This document shows, in pieces, positions 6,638 to 9,599 of a stretch of DNA of 9,599 nucleotides. Origin of the DNA: Actinomycetes bacterium (GTDB lineage Bacteria > Actinomycetota > Actinomycetes > Actinomycetales > Micrococcaceae); the NCBI GenBank assembly GCA_023426375.1, contig JAFAAV010000009.1, positions 1-9,599 of the forward strand, given 5' to 3'. Under the pieces are notes generated by a model, which was given only the letters and a program-made list of their open reading frames with translations, had not been told where the DNA came from and made no database searches. Position 1 is the first letter of the stretch; each line of letters starts with the position of its first letter. Made by a program: the position numbers and the translations under genes.

Positions 6638-9599
6638 ATGGAAATCATGGTCAACCTGAGGTGGGCCGGAGCCACTGAGGTTCGAGACCACAGGGTGGCC
6701 ATCGACTCCGAACCGGGCACCGCCGGGAGCAGCGTATCCGGGGCGATCTGCGCTTTCCTCGGTACCGAAGTGCTGCTGCTCATCGGGGGTGCCGACGTAC
6801 GTGCGACGCGATTCGCCGAGTCACCCCTGGTGGACGGTGCCACGATCACGTTGCATCCGTGTGCGGTTGACCCCGCAGCGTCCCACAGTTCTCTTCCGAC
6901 GCGGTCCACCGAGGACCGCACCAGCTCCAGCCCAAGGCTCACGGTGGTTTCGGGAGTTGCCTGCGGCACCGAACTGGTGATCTCACGTGGCTCCCAGTGG
7001 CTGCAAACCGTGGACGGAGTTCCGGTCTTGAACGTTGGAGCCACCACGGGCCACGCCTCACATCGCTCCACCGAGATCGTCATGGACCACGACGACGTGC
7101 GCATCATGCCCGGGTCCGTTCCGTTGCGAGAAGGCGACCGGCTGCATTGCGGAGACTCTTGGCTACAGATGTCCACGCCCTCCGGTGGCCCGTCCGACCG
7201 GCACCGGGTGTCATGGTCCGCTGCACCCACCGATGATGACAGCCCGGCCCGGGTCATCACGGTCCACCGCGCCTCCGGACAGGGTGCCCGGATGGGTCTC
7301 GTCATGGGACTGCTTCCCCTGGTTCTGGGTGTCGTGATCACCGTGGTCACCGGCATGTGGTTCTTCATGCTCTTCAGTGCACTGGGTGCGATCGTCGCCG
7401 TGGTCAGTTGGGGCGTGGGACGCGCCGCACGAACTCGGGAACGAGCGCACGTCCGGGCCGCGCTGGCACGGGACCTGACTCGTTGTGGGGAGGCCGCGCC
7501 GTCGGCGGCGGAGGTCGTGAACCGGCTCGCGGCCTTGGATTCAGGACGCCCTCTCAACCTGACGACACGCGCCATGGACCCCGGCCCGTGTGAGCGCTGG
7601 GTGCGACTGGGGGAAGCCGAACGGACCGCGGCGGTGCACCTGGGCGACGGACCGGGCGCTCTTGCCCTCCAACATCGGTTGGCGCCCGCACTGGTCGACC
7701 TATCGCGAGTGGACCACCTAGAGATCGCTGCACCGTCCCGCCATCGCGGGGAGGTCGTTAACTCCCTCGCGTTGCAGTTGCTGACAGGTCCCGGAGCACT
7801 GCAACAGCTGATCGTGGACCCGGGCCTCGACTGGCGGGCGCCGCAGCTCCCCGCCCTTCGTGTGGTGAGTGCACGACAGCAACGGTCGGTGACCGGCCCG
7901 GCACTGGAGGTGTATTCGGTGCAAACAGCCGCCGTGACCCCGACGACCGAGGATCGCGTGCGCCTCGTGGTCACCGTGACCGGTGACTCGTCCGAAAGCC
8001 ACGGTCCGGGCGCAGTTCTGTCATGGGATTCCACCGCGACCCTGACCTGCGACGTGGTGGATGCGGTACCCGGACTGGATGCGAGCGCAGGACGAGACCG
8101 GATCGAGCTACGCGTGGACAGCGTGACCTCCGCGGTGTTCGATCTCGCGATGCAGCAATGGTCACGTGTACAAGCCGCGATCCCCTCGTTACGGGACATC
8201 TCGGGGCTGCCGGAATCGGTAGGTTCCGAACTGGTCCTTCCCGAGCCGTTCCGGATTCCGCAGCTCTGGAGCGCGACCGCGCGTTTGCCGGCTCTGGAGG
8301 CCGCGATCGGTGTGTCGCGCCACGGGGTGGAGAGCCTGACCCTCGGCGATGAGCAGCCTCACCTGCTGATTGCCGGCACCACGGGGTGCGGAAAATCAGA
8401 GGTTCTACGCACGCTCGTCGCGTCGCTGGCCTGCCGTTATTCCCCGGAGCGGCTCGAGTTCTTGTTCGTTGATTTCAAGGGCGGTGCCGCGCTGTCTCCC
8501 CTGACCGGGCTACCGCATCGTTCTACGCTGCTGACCGATCTGGCGCCCGAGGACGTCCGACGGGCATTGGAGTTCCTGCGTGCCGAGCTACGACGCCGCG
8601 AACGCGTCCTGGCCGAGCGCGGCCTCTCCGATATCCACGGACTGCTGGGCACCACGCCCGCCTCGGAACCACTGGCGTTCCGGGAACTCGTGGTCGTGGT
8701 CGACGAGGTCAAGATGCTCGTGGACGCGTTCTCGACCGCCGGAGAGGAGCTGGCCAAGATCGCCACGGTGGGGCGCTCACTCGGGATCCACTTGGTATTG
8801 GCGACCCAACGTCCGCAAGGCGCGATTCCAGCGGATGTCCGGGCCAACGTCACGCAAGCCCTCTGTTTGCGAGTGCGGACGGAACAAGATTCCGCGGACG
8901 TCATCGGCGCGTCGGTTGCCGCCCGGATTTCTTCGACGACGCCGGGCAGGGCGTTCCTCGAGACCGGTCATGGTGCACCCGTGGAAGTTCAGACGGCCAT
9001 TCTCACGGGTTGCGCAGCTCCCCCGGCGGACGAAGTGCACATCAGGCTTCCGGGAACAGAACCTTCGGGCCGGGCACACCGGAGGACCGATCCGGCAGGG
9101 GCGGTGGAACTCGGAGCGCGGCGGGTGGTTTCTGAGATTGCCGCAGCCCATGGCCGCCGGACCGTTTCTCACGCAGAGCGCTCGCACCCGGCGAGCGCTC
9201 CCGCAGAGGACGAGTCGTCCGTGAGACCCGTTCCCGCGCCCCTGCCCGAGTCGGTAGCGGCGCGTCCGAGCGAGCGGGGCGAGCTGGACCTGGGCCCCGC
9301 GGAGAATTCGGCGGAGCACTGGACCGGTCGAGCTGCCTGGAGGCCCCTCGAAGACGGCACGTTGTTTTTCATCGGTCAGCCGATGCACACCTCGCGTGCG
9401 CTGCTGTCCGCCGTGGAACAACTGGTCCGGGCACGGTTGCACCCCGCACACGGATCCGGCCGGAGAGTGGCTCTGTACGTCATAGCGACCACCCCCGTGA
9501 TCGAGAACCCCGTACGGCGCTGGGCGGACGCCGGATTGATCCACGGCATTGCGACGTCCAATGATCCTTCTGGCCTCAAGGGACTGCTTGAGCGCCTCG
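6638..9599 (+). CDS. EssC/EccC-like FHA-TM-FtsK/SpoIIIE ATPase of a type VII-like secretion system (3' partial)
   Basis: One frame stays open for 987 codons from ATG 6638 to the window edge, so the C-terminus is missing. Order: a small beta-rich N-terminal region (1-95); a degenerate FHA-like domain (about 100-178, ending LREGDRLHCGDSWLQM); two adjacent membrane helices (about 219-260); a linker domain (262-545); a full FtsK/SpoIIIE module with Walker A GTTGCGKS (580-587, Lys586), FVDFKGG (610-616), Walker B VVVVDE (685-690), VGRSLGIHLVLATQRP (711-726) and TPGRAFLETG; then the start of a second module, where the P-loop position reads GQPMHTSR (913-920) without Lys. This is the architecture of the type VII secretion motor, which recognises WXG100 substrates and hydrolyses ATP at the membrane. 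Chromosome-type FtsK is unlikely, because the FHA-like domain and tandem modules do not fit it. No good ribosome binding site precedes ATG 6638; ATG 6647 is an alternative start. Confidence 0.85.
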   Translation, partial: MEIMVNLRWAGATEVRDHRVAIDSEPGTAGSSVSGAICAFLGTEVLLLIGGADVRATRFAESPLVDGATITLHPCAVDPAASHSSLPTRSTEDRTSSSPRLTVVSGVACGTELVISRGSQWLQTVDGVPVLNVGATTGHASHRSTEIVMDHDDVRIMPGSVPLREGDRLHCGDSWLQMSTPSGGPSDRHRVSWSAAPTDDDSPARVITVHRASGQGARMGLVMGLLPLVLGVVITVVTGMWFFMLFSALGAIVAVVSWGVGRAARTRERAHVRAALARDLTRCGEAAPSAAEVVNRLAALDSGRPLNLTTRAMDPGPCERWVRLGEAERTAAVHLGDGPGALALQHRLAPALVDLSRVDHLEIAAPSRHRGEVVNSLALQLLTGPGALQQLIVDPGLDWRAPQLPALRVVSARQQRSVTGPALEVYSVQTAAVTPTTEDRVRLVVTVTGDSSESHGPGAVLSWDSTATLTCDVVDAVPGLDASAGRDRIELRVDSVTSAVFDLAMQQWSRVQAAIPSLRDISGLPESVGSELVLPEPFRIPQLWSATARLPALEAAIGVSRHGVESLTLGDEQPHLLIAGTTGCGKSEVLRTLVASLACRYSPERLEFLFVDFKGGAALSPLTGLPHRSTLLTDLAPEDVRRALEFLRAELRRRERVLAERGLSDIHGLLGTTPASEPLAFRELVVVVDEVKMLVDAFSTAGEELAKIATVGRSLGIHLVLATQRPQGAIPADVRANVTQALCLRVRTEQDSADVIGASVAARISSTTPGRAFLETGHGAPVEVQTAILTGCAAPPADEVHIRLPGTEPSGRAHRRTDPAGAVELGARRVVSEIAAAHGRRTVSHAERSHPASAPAEDESSVRPVPAPLPESVAARPSERGELDLGPAENSAEHWTGRAAWRPLEDGTLFFIGQPMHTSRALLSAVEQLVRARLHPAHGSGRRVALYVIATTPVIENPVRRWADAGLIHGIATSNDPSGLKGLLERL

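Noticed and set aside
6612..6659. Short ORF (15 codons) overlapping the ATPase start, possible leader peptide
   Set aside because: It has no ribosome binding site of note and no regulatory residue pattern, and the overlap is as expected by chance.
6445..8199. Minus-strand open frame running upstream of the glycosyltransferase as a 585-codon N-terminal extension
   Set aside because: It is antisense to the clear EssC-like reading frame, has a Ser/Arg/Thr-rich composition typical of GC-rich shadows, and shows no domain. The glycosyltransferase fold begins right at ATG 6444.
8437..9544. Minus-strand frames opposite the secretion ATPase C-terminal part
   Set aside because: They are Arg/Ser/Pro-rich with no motifs, and the plus strand carries Walker A, Walker B and other FtsK signatures in an uninterrupted frame.
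6638..9599. Chromosomal DNA translocase FtsK or conjugative TraB-like protein
   Set aside because: The N-terminus has only two adjacent membrane helices preceded by an FHA-like domain, and a second degenerate ATPase module follows. That layout fits EssC/EccC rather than chromosome or plasmid translocases.

Overview
This is a GC-rich window with the codon bias of a high-GC actinobacterium. The ABC exporter, GlfT2 and Glf proteins resemble mycobacterial and corynebacterial galactan enzymes, while the secretion-type ATPase is of the EssC/EccC class found across Actinobacteria and Firmicutes. I cannot fix the genus from sequence alone; a non-mycolate actinobacterium such as a member of the Micrococcales is my guess. 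I see no rRNA, tRNA, insertion sequence, CRISPR array or phage gene.

Left part (13-6444, all on the minus strand, so transcription runs from high to low coordinates): five genes in the order GT4-type glycosyltransferase, UDP-galactopyranose mutase (glf), galactofuranosyltransferase (glfT2), ABC-2 permease (wzm-like), ABC ATPase (wzt-like). Glf makes UDP-galactofuranose. GlfT2 polymerises it into a galactofuranan on a lipid carrier. The GT4 enzyme probably adds a priming, linker or side-chain sugar. The Wzm/Wzt pair would export the lipid-linked polymer across the membrane. glf and glfT2 overlap by 4 bases, and wzm and wzt are 6 bases apart. A strong hairpin with a competing third arm lies between glfT2 and wzm and may be an attenuator or partial terminator.

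Middle (6445-6637): a 193-base divergent intergenic region. It carries a perfect 8-bp inverted repeat built on two CACGTG cores just upstream of the glycosyltransferase start.

Right part (6638-9599, plus strand): one long reading frame that stays open to the window edge, so its C-terminus is missing. It encodes a membrane-anchored FtsK/SpoIIIE-type ATPase with a degenerate FHA-like N-terminus, two adjacent membrane helices, one intact ATPase module and the start of a second module without a P-loop lysine. This is the layout of the EssC/EccC motor of type VII (WXG100) secretion systems. The rest of that locus would lie to the right of the window.
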